A stretch of DNA of 64,000 bases from Perognathus longimembris pacificus (taxonomy: Eukaryota > Chordata > Mammalia > Rodentia > Heteromyidae), in the NCBI RefSeq assembly GCF_023159225.1, contig NC_063181.1, forward strand, positions 19,990,073 through 20,054,072, given 5' to 3'. The notes under the pieces are model-generated. The model made no database searches. It was not told the DNA's origin and worked only from the letters and a program-made list of their open reading frames with translations. Shown here in pieces: positions 36,915 through 49,177 of the stretch. The position numbers were made by a program, and so were the translations under genes. Numbering within the stretch: position 1 is the stretch's first letter; each line of letters opens with the position of its first letter.

Positions 36915-37742
36915 GATAGGTGTTGGGACTCAGTTTTGGCCTTGGTGGGGGAAGGGCGACAAGAGCTCCTGAGACGCTGCCCTTCCCCCAGCCCTGGGAC
37001 AGTGTCAAAGCTAGCCACTCCCACCTTCTGGCCTCAACCAGAAGAGAAGACCTCGCCCCTGGGGGAGGCAGACACGTGCGTGCCACCATGATGGGGGTTG
37101 TCCAGCCCACAAAGGAAGTTTCATGACATCACCTGATGGACACCATCTTTAGCCTATGAGTGGCCCTTTGGCCAGTCCCCCTCCTTTCCCACCATTACTG
37201 CTATATAAACCCCCCTCCCAATTAAATCTTTTTTTTTTTTTTTTTTTTTTTGCCAGTCCTGGGCCTTGGACTCAGGGCCTGAGCACTGTCCCTGGCTTCC
37301 TTTTGCTCAAGGCTAGCACTCTGCCACTTGAGCCACAGCGCCACTTCTGGCCATTTTCTGTATATGTGGTGCTGGGGAATCGAACCCAGGGCTTCATGTA
37401 TACGAGGCGAGCACTCTTGCCATATCCCCAGCCCCCCAATTAAATCTTTTGAGACCCATTCAAACATCCAACCATCTCCCCGACATCTTTTTCCAGAGGC
37501 TCCTGACACATTATGGGGGGCAAGGAAGGGATTTCGGCATCCTACTTCAGCTTAAAGCAGTCCAGTAAGGACATGCCTTACTCTTTCTGCCAGTATGAGG
37601 GGTAGGGCGGAGCTTCTTCCATAGATTTGAGGTTCAGGCATTCCCCCGGGAGATAGGGGGGGAAGGGGTCCTAGAGACCCCAACATTTGGGCATCTCCCG
37701 GAGAAGTGAGGAGAGAGGTCCTCAGAGGCCCCGACAGATAGG
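36915..37742 (+). mobile_element. solo LTR (class II-like) interrupted by a SINE
   Basis: Bounded by TG (36921) and CA (37735-37736), with an exact 6-bp TSD GATAGG at 36915-36920 and 37737-37742. A 6-bp TSD is usual for class II (ERVK-like) elements. It has a TATA box, TATATAAA, near 37203, and an ATTAAA polyadenylation signal at 37221-37226. It is split by an IDL-Geo SINE; without this the LTR would be about 600 bp. No internal retroviral sequence is present, so the provirus was reduced to one LTR by recombination. Confidence 0.9.
37218..37450 (-). mobile_element. IDL-Geo SINE inside the solo LTR
   Basis: Perfect 15-bp TSD CCAATTAAATCTTTT at 37218-37232 and 37436-37450. Antisense Geo then antisense ID; the ID part lacks a few bases near CTCTTGCCATATCCC, where other copies have CACTAGG. 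It inserted at the LTR polyadenylation signal and duplicated it. Confidence 0.95.
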
Positions 37743-38090
37743 TAGAAATACGACATATCAGAAGATGCAATACTATTTCTCTCCAAGTATGTAAAAGCTA
37801 CTTTGAGTTAGGGTTTTGTTTGAGATATAGTGCTGGACATATGTGTAATAAATTAGTTGAAAACTAGCAAAAGCCAGACTTTTTTCCTTTTATAGTAGTA
37901 GAACTTGATTGTATTGGCTTACTTGTTTTTAAGTAGCATTCTTATCTTCCACTCCTATTCTGGATGAGACATTTATTTATAGCCTACAATTCAACTAAAC
38001 GTGTCACAGAAGAGGCATTTTAAATCTAAAACATGAGAAAACAGATCGAAGTTACATGATGACTTTAATGTGACTGTAGTAACAGAGGTC
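37743..38090. other. unique interval
   Basis: No element recognised between the solo LTR and the next SINE. Confidence 0.5.
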
Positions 38091-38318
38091 AAGAAAGGAG
38101 GGCTGGGGATATGGCCTAGTGGCAAGAGTGCCTGCCTCGGATACACGAGGCCCTAGGTTCGATTCCCCAGGACCACATATACAGAAAACGGCCAGAAGCG
38201 GTGCTGTGGCTCAAGTGGCAGAGTGCTAGCCTTGAGCGGGAAGAAGCCAGGGACAGTGCTCAGGCCCTGAGTCCAAGGCCCAGGACTGGCAAAAAAAAAA
38301 AAAAAAAAAAGAAAGGAG
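38091..38318 (+). mobile_element. IDL-Geo dimeric SINE (young-looking)
   Basis: Complete ID and Geo monomers, with the same GCGGGAAGAAGCC variant as the 2740 and 3406 copies and a pure A tail (38291-38310). TSD AAGAAAGGAG at 38091-38100 and 38309-38318. Confidence 0.95.
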
Positions 38319-38658
38319 ATATTTATGTAATATTAATTGTTTTAATTAAGATAGAATTGTTTAATAATCCTTAGATAGTTATACAAAGGAATTTAAGTTT
38401 GTGAGTCCAATGCATATTTCAGTGTCACCTTGTCAATAATTCTCCACCATCTCTCACTTTCCTATCCATCTCCTCTACTTAACTAGTTACATTTTCACAT
38501 ATACATTGAGCAGTATAACTGCATTGCCCTGTTCCTCTGTCTACTTGTCTACTTCCCATCCATTGATTTCACTCCTTCCAGAAATCTGTTCAAGCTTCCT
38601 GGTATGTATTTTGTTGTTCAAAGTAGTTACACCATTAGAATCCCTCCCTGCATATATG

Positions 38659-38700
<42 letters not shown>

Positions 38701-38939
38701 TCCAGTATATTTCAAAGGTAGGCATGAAAGTGCAACAATTCCTCTGAATAATAGTCTGGATTCATCAGAGGTGCTGTGGCATAAGGCATAGCAAATGTTC
38801 CTTGCATAAGTAGAGAAATAAGATCATTTTGTTACTGAGGGTAGTTAATGATAGGATCTTAAAGGGCAGATGCTATTTGGAAATAAAATGTATATTTAGA
38901 AAATGTAGAACATCAGGAAGAATTAACGGTATACACCAA
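38319..38939. other. unique interval with (GT)n
   Basis: A (GT)n run covers about 38659-38696. Otherwise nothing is recognised. Confidence 0.5.
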
Positions 38940-39178
38940 AATACTGAGACAAATGGGAAGAGTTGTGAAACAGATCAAGATATATTCTATATGTGAATTA
39001 CTTTGTTAAATGGCAAAAACAATACATAACTTAAAAAAATTAAAAAGTAAGGGAAGGTGTGGAGTGGAAGGGTTGGCAGAGAATGTTAAAAGGCCTGACA
39101 TTTACCAAAAGACACTCTATTCATAAACTGTCCTGTTGAATGGTAATTCCTCTGTACAACTATCTAAAAAAATAAATA
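38940..39178 (+). mobile_element. old L1 3'UTR fragment
   Basis: AAGTAAGGGAAGGTGTGGAG and GGAAGGGTTGGCAGAGAATG match the older 3'UTR type seen at 33890-33920, including the downstream order of motifs and an A-rich end. Plus-oriented and 5'-truncated. Confidence 0.7.
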
Positions 39179-42100
39179 TATACATATATATTTTATAAAA
39201 GAAAAATGCTTCTTTATATTCATAAAATTGTGTTCTCACTAATGAAAGAAACAAAAAGGCATTTATGTATTGATGGCAATTGCATTCATATATTTCAATA
39301 TCGAAAATCAAGGAGAGTATACCAGAAGAATTGTGTTGTATGTGAAGTTTTTCAATTTCTTCAGAACTCATTGATTGACAGATATGGAACGTATAAAGAA
39401 GAAATAAACATATACAATGAAAAATGGCGTAAAAAAAGTTTAAAAGACATACATTATTCCTAACTGAAGATTCGTAAATTGGATAATGATAATCAATGTT
39501 TTCCTTATATTGGCAAATTAAAAAATAAATTAATTAAAATATTAAATATTATTCCCTTTTGTTAGCTGAGAGGGAAATTTTATTTGTCAATTTTTAATTG
39601 TGGTGAGATGATATCCAAATAAAATGTCATTTTGTAGTCATATATTCCAACTTACCTCAGAACCTCTTTGATGATGAAGTGTCTATCATTCTAGAAATAA
39701 AAGTACTTTATTTTCTTCTTATTGGATTAGTAGTACAGCTAAACAGATGCTTTTAAGGCACATTTAATATATTAAAATTAAATTCCTACATGCAATCTTG
39801 TCCAACAATTCAATTTCACCAAAGGAAATTTTTCCATCTAAAATAATATACATAAAATATAAGTTAAAAAATATATTACTTGTTTTTCTTTGTTTGTTTA
39901 GCTTGAACATCCATTATCAGAAGAACTTCATTCCTGAAGCTTCTTTCTGTTTTGTCAGAGCTAAATGACACTTTGAACCTTAGTTTTATCTGTGTTTCTC
40001 TTTAGTTAATGTAAACCAACTGGTCTGGATGCTGAGATGAAGACCTTATCAAGGTTGTTGGTCAACCAATTCTTTGGGAACATTGCTAATGAAATTAAAA
40101 CACTTCCAACTCCTCTCAACAATGAAGTCTTATTAGTGATGAAGAGTCAACTGGGATAAGATTTGTAACATATTTGTTGAATCTAATTCTGATACTATAA
40201 AAATTCAAGATTGTTCTATTTCTAAACTAGGTCCATGCACAATATCCTACCAATTACTTTAGTCTTATTGTTATTTGCTTTCTTCTTCATTTTTATCTGT
40301 TGATTCTGAAATATGAATGAAAAGAATAGTAGTATTCATCGTGCTTTCAATTATTCCCGTCATCTATACTAGAGGGCTATAATTCACTTCCTTTACTTAT
40401 AGAATAAATGATCATAATCTCGACAAAACCCACTAGATATATCTCTACTTGCCTTTGGGCTTTAGCAACTTTTTTCTAATAAAGGACTTTGTTATCCAGG
40501 TTATTGTCTCATCTTCTGAGGAGGGTCACATGGACAAATCTGAAGTACTCAGATTTCACTAACTTTGCTAGCTTCTTTAGCTTCTCCCGTAGGATAAGAG
40601 TGGCAAAAGTACAACTTCATTCCAGCTTATTCTGGGAATAGTGTAGGCAATCCCAACACTCTGGTCACAAAGCCCATCATTGACACCTATGTTGCCCAGA
40701 GGGTCTGTAGAAGATAAAGGACATGGATGCACAATGGGGTGACCTTTTGTCAGTGAAAGGTAGGGGAAGGTGAATCTCTACCTGACATATGTGTACCTCT
40801 CTTTTAAAGCTGATGATGTGCAGCAGTTTCACAAGGTGAAGCTAAGCTGGAGTGCTCTAATAAAAACCTCCGTAAGTAGGCTTTGTCTCTTTCCATGGCA
40901 AACTTCCCATTCTTCCTCCTTTGTTTATTTCGGATTGTATTCTCAGTCATAAAGCTGAGATTTTTCTCTGGCTGTCTTTTTCTAGAATCCCAGAGCAAGA
41001 CAACAAACATGACAAATTCTCCCCCACATGCTTCTCTCCCAAAATAAAGCACTTGCAATTAGATATAGGATTGGAATAGTTCCCCAAACTGGAAATAATA
41101 CTAATCTCTGTCTTTTTCTGAGGGGAAAGCAAAATTATGGCATGCCATAACATAATCCATTATTAAACCTTTAAACTTTTTAAATTGTTATGAGATGTAA
41201 GGCATTAAAAGATCAAGAGGATGCTGCTCTTGTGGATTTAAGGGTTATGAAACAGAAGGATTTCAGGGTGAGTGACTCTTTTTTATGACATTGCAGATCT
41301 TGCAGAAACACAAAGGAAATGATATGCTCAGGGCACTTAATCTCTAATTTAAGACATGTTTTTAAAGTCAGAGGCTTTTAAAGCAGCTTCAAAGGAGATT
41401 ATCATTTCCCTCAACTGCAGGCAATTTTGTGCTGACATGAAGCCCAGGAAGTAGCAAGGCAACTCAGATAAAGTAGAAGGTCTTATGCCAAATTTAGGAT
41501 CATCGTAGAAAAAGAATGAAAGCCTGAGAGCCTGGATTTGAAGAGATGTGCTCAGGAAATCCATATATTCCCCAGAACCCCAGGGAATTTGTGGCTGGTT
41601 GGAGGAGAATGCTTTTCTTATCTGAAGTATCTAATAGATATGAACGCATTATATATATCCTTTCCAACAGACTATTTGGCAGCAAAATCATTTCATATGA
41701 CTTTCTTAGCAAAATTACAGGTGACCAAATAAATGGCTTCATTTACTCATGGCCCTACATTATCCCAACTTTTATTTAGTAGTTTTCCTCCTGTGAATTA
41801 TTTCCTCTTCCTTTTCTAAGCTTGTGTCATTTAATGGTGAATAGTGAATTTTGCACTTATTTGTTCTACAGAGCTGAAGTGAAGAAAGAAGATGTTTTTA
41901 TGGTTTGAATATCTGTAAAATTTTAAGAAAGTTGGAGAGTCCAGAGTAAACTATTTATAGACTATTTTTGTTTTCAGTACAATAGTTAATTTTACAATGA
42001 AGTGATAAAATATGATGTTAGACAACATTTGTCAATGGTAAGTTAAAAAAACAATTCTGTAGTCATGATTCATAATGATATTTACCTACATATTATTTAA
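39179..42100. other. 2.9-kb interval, mostly unique; possible ancient LTR
   Basis: The stretch 40480-40960 is less AT-rich and carries a polyadenylation-like TGCTCTAATAAAAACCTCC (about 40853-40871). It could be an old non-autonomous LTR of MaLR type, but I see no clear ends or TSD. The remainder has no recognised element. Confidence 0.35.
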
Positions 42101-42827
42101 AATTATGTATATTCTCTGAAATGGAATTCTATACCTCCATCAGAAGGAACCACACTGCCCCATTCGTAAAGAAATGGGAGGACCTGGAAAAAATCATACT
42201 AAGTGAAGTGACCAAGACTCAAAGAAACATAAACCTTATGGTGTCTCTCATAGGGAATAGTTAGTACATGCTTAGGCTAGTCATAGTAGAAGATCAAAAT
42301 GCCCCAATAGCTACAAAATACCCTATATGACCACATAAGATGATGCCCAGTGAAATAAACTCCCTGTTTTGGAAACAAGAGTTATACCATTGCTGTAATT
42401 ATTTTCAAAATGCCATGTGAACTCATACTTTTTTCCCCCCCTCTTTTTCCTTGTTTGTTTGTTTGAATAGTTTCTTCAGTTTTGGTTCTCTTGTATTTCC
42501 TTCCTGTGCTTGTACCCTGGCTACCATTGTATCTCATCTGAGTACCCTGGATGCTTTTTAAACAGGTATTAGAACTGGGAAAGCGAGAGGGACTACAAAA
42601 ATCGAGAGATTAAGAACAAAAGGCAAAGCATTCACCAAAAAGCAACACTTAAAAAACCATTTGGTGTAAACCAACTGCAAAACTCTTGGGGGTAAAGGGG
42701 AAGGGAGGGAGCAAATGAAGGAAGAGGTAACAAGTATAACAAGAAATGTACTCACTGCCTTCCATATGAATTTGTAACCACTCTGTACCACACTTTAACA
42801 ATAAAGAAAAAAATAAAATTGTGTATA
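42101..42827 (+). mobile_element. 5'-truncated L1 (ORF2 end and 3'UTR)
   Basis: Starts in the last ORF2 codons (CCCCATTCGTAAAGAAATGG, GACCTGGAAAAAATC) and contains the full 3'UTR with the G-rich tract at about 42686-42713 and ending ACACTTTAACAATAAAG. Near-matching flanks, AATTATGTATA (42101-42111) and AATTGTGTATA (42817-42827), are probably an aged TSD. Confidence 0.88.
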
Positions 42828-44452
42828 CTTTATAAATATACTGCATTGATATACTACAAAATAAGTTATGTACATTAGAGAACATGTTACTTATATTTTC
42901 GTTCCATCTTAACAAGTTAACACAAGTAAAAACAAACATTAAATATACTGTGACAGGAGTTACTGACCCAAAGTTACATCTTTAGCATGGAGGTTCTCTC
43001 TCAACCTCCCTGCACCTGCTACACTTGTTGTCCAACTATTAAGTGGACAAGTAAGTGAATTCAGATTCTGGCCACGTATGATGTAATCACAGGATAATTT
43101 GCAAATATCTAATTATTTTTAAAAAAACACATGGATATAGTTTACTAACTTTCCAACCATATATTAAAATTAACTGTAGGTAATCAAGTTAAATGAAATA
43201 TAAATGAGTTCTTACTACTAGTATATTGACAAACTGCTTTCAGTTGCAGAAAATGATACTGTATTGCAAGTAAATGTTATCTATGGAAATTAGAGGGTTT
43301 TTATGAACACTTACTTCCTATGTCAGTGCTGTTCCTGGGGCTAGATTTTGTTGCACAGAAGCTTTGCTTTATTCATTCTTAAGTACCTAAGAATTTCCAC
43401 AGTTGTTTCTACATGTTTGCATGGATTTTATAGTATCCACTGCTGTTCATCAACTAAAATTTGTCAACAGTTCCATGTTCAGAATGTAGTGAAATATAGT
43501 AGACTATAAAGAGTTATTACAGTTTTCATTCTCAAACAGAAGTCTATAAACTTGGCAATTTATGAAAGTTAAGTATATCTATTTATTTAAAATAATATAG
43601 CATTTAAAATAGTATATTAATTAATATTTTACATTGTAATATTATTTCAGATCCAAATTTGCATCTCTTTCATGGCTTATAAGACTATTCTCTGTTTTAG
43701 TTTATTTTTATTTTCATTTATACTAGTTACTAACTTCCAGTTCAAAAGGTTCATGTTATCAAATTATTACTTCTATGAATTATTAGACTATGATTACTAA
43801 GGCATTAAGTACACTGACTTTTATATAATACCAGAAAAATATCCTCTAATAATATATATATAATTTTAATCAATGAATGGAAACAGGTATGTTTAATATG
43901 TACAAATATTTTCATCAAATATTGTTTTTATATTGTCATTACCAAAGAATCCTTAGACATAAATATAGAGATGAATTTTTAAATTAACAAAAATTGTTTA
44001 TAGTTGTGAACTGGAAGGTATTAACTACATTTATTGTCTTATAAATTGTCATTCTCTTTAGAAATAAATTCCTTGTTTAAAAGAAAATATATTAGTAGGT
44101 ATGAATTTTAGGAACAACAGTTATAGAGATTTATAATTCTTCAAATTCAAAGGAATAAGTCATAAATTAGGGGAAAACAACCATTTTAGTATTGAGCTCA
44201 AGATAGGAAATTTATTTTTCATAATCCCTTATGCTAGAAATAACAATGTTTTAATAATACTAGCACTTCTGTGACTTCTATAATTTTTAGGTGAGTCATA
44301 TATGGTTTTAAAATTTGAGGTATACATGAACGTAAACAGAAATCATTTGAAATGAGCAGAAGCAGTTCATTAGAACACTACCAATGTTTATGTTCTTGCT
44401 TTTTATTTTTTCATTAGTCAAACAGGGTTCTCTATCTTTATCTGATGAGATA

Positions 44453-44484
<32 letters not shown>

Positions 44485-45919
44485 TCAAACACATGCATTG
44501 CATTGTATTCAGTAATTTCCATATTTCTGACTGCTCTCTGCTGAAATTAAGGAGGATATTTTCCCAGATAAATTTTTAAATGATGTCAACTTCTTATTTT
44601 AGAAATGTATAAAATATACTACAATCTTTAAATTATATTTTTTCTAATTTTTTTCTTTTCTTTCACTTGCCACAGCCTTCACATCCAGGAATTTAACTGT
44701 TCTTTACCTGTCAATCTTCATACTATTTTAGACATTTAAAAAAAATCTTGATTATATAGTAAATGATTAAAAGAAAGAATAAGAAATGACATTGACATAT
44801 ATTTGCATCTCATTCATGAATTTCTAAAATATTATATTGGTTCTATTTCTTATACATGCAAATCATTTCACTATCTACCTTGCAAACAGTTTTCAAAATT
44901 CAATATTAATAATTATGGTAAGGCATTTTATGTATTCATTATACCTTTAATAAAGTGGAGTTTGAGTTCATATTAGTAGTGGTAATACAAATCAGTGTAC
45001 TTTACTCTATTTTATTATATAATATTAAATAAATGTATTATTTATCTTTGCTTAATATTTAGACAAGAGAATATAGATTTATGTGCATTTTAAGTATTCT
45101 GTAATAATGAATAGGTGTTTAAAATAGTATTAGTAAGGGGAAACAAAAGTAATTATGTGAAAATAGAGTCCTTAATAAATATTAATATATACATGTATCA
45201 GAATGGTTGGATATTTTTCTAAACAAGAACATTAAATGATCTAGAAAAATGTTATGGGGTTTATACATATAAACATTTTATTCTTTCTTCAACAAGCATT
45301 ATCTTTTACATAATAAATCAAACCTGTATAGGTACAATGTGTTTGTTGTAAGGTGTTTTATATTCCATAAGAGACATGCTGAATTTTAATATGACAGGAC
45401 CTTTAATGGCACCTTTCCTTGTTTTTTGTATTGTATGAAAGACAGAAGAAATTCCCGCTAGGCTATTAAAAATGCAAAACTGCTGTGCACTTGCCTAGCA
45501 GCATCCTCCTGTGGACCTATTCTACATGCTACTTCTGCCCTGCTAAAAATATTTGCAATGTTTTATTCTTCCTTTCCTACATCTAGGCAAAATGAGGAAC
45601 TTTTTTCCTGTTTTCATTTTGCAGTATTTCTTTTTTGTTTCAGTAAAGAATTAGCTCCAAGAACTGCTGAATTTTCCTTGCCAAATTACTTTGAAAAGTG
45701 ACATTTGTATGAGGAAGAAAATTATATTTGAGGAGATATATGCCAATTAACAACAGCATTCCTACTAAAAAGTAATAACAGACTATATTCAGAAAACTTA
45801 CTGACAGAAAGTTAACTGGAATATAATTTGGACTAACAGCACACAGGTTCATGAAGAAAAATAATCCAAAATATTAATAGAATTGAAATAAAAATTTTAA
45901 CTTAAAAACTAGCAGAAAA
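42828..45919. other. 3.1-kb unique AT-rich interval
   Basis: Contains a (CA)n run at 44456-44484. No other element is recognised. Confidence 0.5.
44456..44484. repeat. (CA)n microsatellite
   Basis: Pure CA run. Confidence 0.95.
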
Positions 45920-46145
45920 TATCTAAATTGAGAGACAAAGGACAAAAAGAAAAACCATTCCAAAAGCAACAATTACAAAACCATTTGATGTAAATCAACT
46001 GCACAACTCTTGTGGGGAGAGGGAAAGGGGGAGAGGTGGGGGAATGAGGGAGGAGGTAACAAGTTGAACAAGAATTGTACATGATCACTGCCTTACATAT
46101 GAATCTGTAACCCCTCTGTACCACACTTTGACAATAAAAAAAAGT
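45920..46145 (+). mobile_element. short 5'-truncated L1 3'UTR
   Basis: Holds only the 3'UTR: AACCATTTGATGTAAATCAACTG, G-rich tract at about 46013-46055, GAGGTAACAAGTTGAACAAG, and end CACTTTGACAATAAAAAAAA. About 220 bp long. The TSD is not clear. Confidence 0.87.
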
Positions 46146-46889
46146 TTAATTAAAAAAACTGAAAGAGGACCAAAGACATTTCAATGCTAAAATAAGTTTA
46201 TGCTAGATATTATATGTATCCTATCATTTCAATCCCCTGAAGAATGCCTTTATCTTGTATAAACTATTGTTTTGTCCATGTTAGGTGTAAAAATGGGGTA
46301 AGAGGAAACAAACTGCTCTCTACGTTCACATAGATAATAACTTCACTTGAATAAATGAACTAAGATCCTGGGACTCGGAAAATTCCACCCAAAACAAGAT
46401 AAAGTCCAAAGCTTTTGACATAAAATAATTAATCTTCAATTTATAAGATATGATTTTGACAAATTTCAGAAATCCTCAATTCTGACTCAAACAACAATGT
46501 CACATAATCTTACCTAGTTATGTTATTTTCTGTCCAAATATGTCCCTAAACTTTTAAAGGAATTTTACTATTTAAATGTTTGTTTTCATAGTAAACATTA
46601 AGAAAGAATTTGTAAGTACTGAGGAGCTGATCAGGAAACAAGATAATTACTAGTGAAGATAACTAATTTCAAGATCACTTTCCTCTAAGACTCAGTGCTG
46701 TTCAAAGAGAACAGATGAGTTTGATGGTTTCAAACATGACCCAGGAATTATACAATGTTTACTCCTATCTATCTATATTTTCTAGTTAAATTTTAAATCA
46801 TGACATTTTTATTGTGTTCTAGAATAAATGTCTGTTTGAATTATACCTCTTCTTATAGTTACTGATAGTGATTCCATGCACCATTTCAT
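46146..46889. other. unique interval
   Basis: No element recognised. Confidence 0.5.
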
Positions 46890-47240
46890 TTGTTCTTTTT
46901 TTCCCTTTATTTTCAAAGTGAATTACAGAGGGGTTACAGTTTCATATGTAAGGCAATGAGTACATTTCTTGTTCAAATTGTTACTTCCTCCCTCATCACC
47001 CCCCACCTCCCCATTCCCCCTTACCCTCTCTCCCCAATGAGTTGTACAGTTGGCTTACACCAAATGGTTTTGTAAGTATTGCTTTTGGAATGGTTTGTCT
47101 TTTTATCCTTTGTCTCTCCATTTTGGTATCCCCTTTCCCTTCCTTAGTTCTAATACATGTATATACAATATCCAGAGTACTAGGATCAGATACAGTGATA
47201 GTGAGGATAAAACCACAGGAAGGAACCAGGACTGGAAAAG
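46890..47240 (-). mobile_element. 5'-truncated L1 3'UTR
   Basis: Minus-oriented copy of the shared 3'UTR. The C-rich tract (about 46984-47036) is the antisense of the G-rich block, followed by GTTGTACAGTTGGCTTACACC. It ends near the conserved AACCACAGGAAGGA. The TSD is unclear. Confidence 0.88.
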
Positions 47241-47321
47241 GTTATTTTCCTATTCTCCAAAGTTCTCATTGCTATTGAGACTTTTGTGGTCTTTGAGACA
47301 ATTATTTTCCTTTCATTTTAT

Positions 47322-47550
47322 ATAAGCTTGCTTTTTTTTTTTTTTTGCCAGTCCTGGGCCTTGAACTCAGGGCCTGAGCACTGTCCCTGGCTTCCTTTTG
47401 TTCAAGGCTAGCATTCTGCCACTTGAGCCACAGCACCACTTCTGGCCGTTTTCTGTATATGTGGTGCTGAGGAATCGAACCCAGGGCTTCATGGATAGGA
47501 GGCAAACACTCTTGCCACTAGGCCATATTTCCAGCCCCATAAACTTGCAT
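47322..47550 (-). mobile_element. IDL-Geo dimeric SINE
   Basis: Antisense Geo then antisense ID, with a T-rich tail at 47331-47346. Flanks ATAAGCTTGCTT (47322-47333) and ATAAACTTGCAT (47539-47550) match at 10 of 12 positions and are a mildly decayed TSD. Confidence 0.93.
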
Positions 47551-47743
47551 TTGAACTTAGGAAAGAGTTATAGAAAAAAAATTGTCTCTATCTAACTAGG
47601 ACTGAAAACTCATTGAAATTTAAACAGGAAGACACCTTGCATTCTTATGATAAATCACTTTAAGAAACATCATTTCCTCCCTAAAATATATTTAAACAAT
47701 GATAAATTACAGTATAAGCATGTACAATTGCAGTTTATATTTG

Positions 47744-48245
47744 ATAATGTGTGGGAGAATGATTCTCTGACCTGTGGTGGACTCAGCCTCAATGGGGGTA
47801 CACCTCCATTAAGGAATTTTCTGTGTTTGATGGCCGAAACAAACCAATTGATCATGAGACATTCCTCCCCTGATAAGAGAGGTCCTTGGAAGATTTAATT
47901 ACGCAGTTACATGGGGAGGGGGTTTCTGTGTGGGGGGAGTTTTATCGCTAAGATAGTTAACTCAGCATAAACAAGCAGTTAGGAGATAAATTTAGCCTTG
48001 CCTTGACCAGTCTAATCCTATAATGTATTGGCAGGTGTAGCCATGTTTAGATAAGTCTTATCTTATGATCTATATGTTTTTGTTTGAATATTACTCAACC
48101 CTATTCCTAAAACAGTATATAAGTCTAGGCCCTCTTAAAATAAAGTGTGTATTGGTTCATTTACCTTTGCAACCCCCATGTCCTGATTTTCGCCGTTTCC
48201 GTTCCCGGGACCAGCCCCATCTAGAGGGACACCCTGACAATAATG
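47744..48245 (+). mobile_element. solo LTR (class II-like), complete
   Basis: TG at 47750 to CA at 48238-48239, flanked by an exact 6-bp TSD ATAATG (47744-47749 and 48240-48245). It carries a TATA box (TATATAAG at about 48116-48123) and AATAAA at 48139-48144, in the correct order for U3-R-U5. The LTR is 490 bp. No internal region remains. The 83-codon frame across it is incidental. Confidence 0.93.
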
Positions 48246-48836
48246 TTTTCTTAGGATTATTGAATATGCATTCATGAGAAAATGTATCTAATTTTTACTC
48301 CATTTTTTCCCATTTAATAATATAACTAGGAAAAAGAACCCTGTATTAGTGTTGGAAGTAACAGAGTTTGAATTTAGGGCTTTACCCTCATTTAGCATAT
48401 TCTCTTCATATTTTTTATATAAGGTGTCACCTAGAATGATGATTCTCCTCATCTCAGCCATCTTTCTTCATAACTTCAGTGACTGACACATGCTATCACA
48501 TGGATATACTAATTGAGAATAACTCTTAGCCTTGTCCCTGAGGGGGCCTCAAACTCTTCTTCTCTAATCACCATGTCTCCTGTAGCTAAGAACACAGGTA
48601 AGAACCAACCACCATAAAGGAGAACTCATAGATTTGCTGAGAATGTAAATTAGTACAAACATTAATACACAAAAAAGTTCCTAAAATAGAAAAAAAAATA
48701 GAACTACTGTGCAGTCCAAGATTCCCACTACTAGTACAAAGCCAAAGAAAAGTTTATTATTAAAGACATTTGAGTTCCAGATTGTTGAAATAGTCAAGAC
48801 TAGAATTAACTAAGATATTCAAAGATGAAATAAAAT
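48246..48836. other. mostly unique interval; possible old SINE remnant
   Basis: Around 48345-48520 there are weak antisense SINE-like words (GAATTTAGGGCTTTACC, CTCCTCATCTCAGCCATC). I cannot separate a decayed B1-type element from chance. Confidence 0.35.
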
Positions 48837-49177
48837 ATAAAGAAAATATTATGTATATATGTATGTATATACATAAATATATGTATATTTATAAATGTAT
48901 ATCATATATAGTTAGACATGATATATAATTATAATTATATAAATATATAAATTAAAGTATATTTTCATATATAATTTAATAAATTTATATTTTATTTAAT
49001 TTATAAATAATATAAATTTATATTATATTTAAATTATATTATAAATTATATATTTATACATAAATATAAATTATATTTACATATCATATATTATATACAT
49101 AAATATATAATATACATAAACATATGTACATTTATGTATATGTATAACCATACATATATACATAATATTTTCTTTAT
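48837..49177. repeat. 340-bp AT-rich palindrome / cruciform-prone repeat
   Basis: A 29-bp arm at 48837-48865 is the exact reverse complement of 49149-49177 (outer bases ATAAAGAAAATATTATG / CATAATATTTTCTTTAT). Inward, the arms continue to match imperfectly through ATACATAAAT-type sequence. The centre is nearly pure A+T. This is the architecture of palindromic AT-rich repeats able to extrude a cruciform. Confidence 0.88.

Noticed and set aside
37490..37535. Proline-tRNA-type primer binding site after an LTR end near 37508
   Set aside because: The exact 6-bp TSD and CA end at 37736 place this sequence within the LTR, so the resemblance to a primer binding site is not supported.
47647..47898. 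83-codon ORF
   Set aside because: It runs from flanking DNA into a solo LTR and has no conserved domain.
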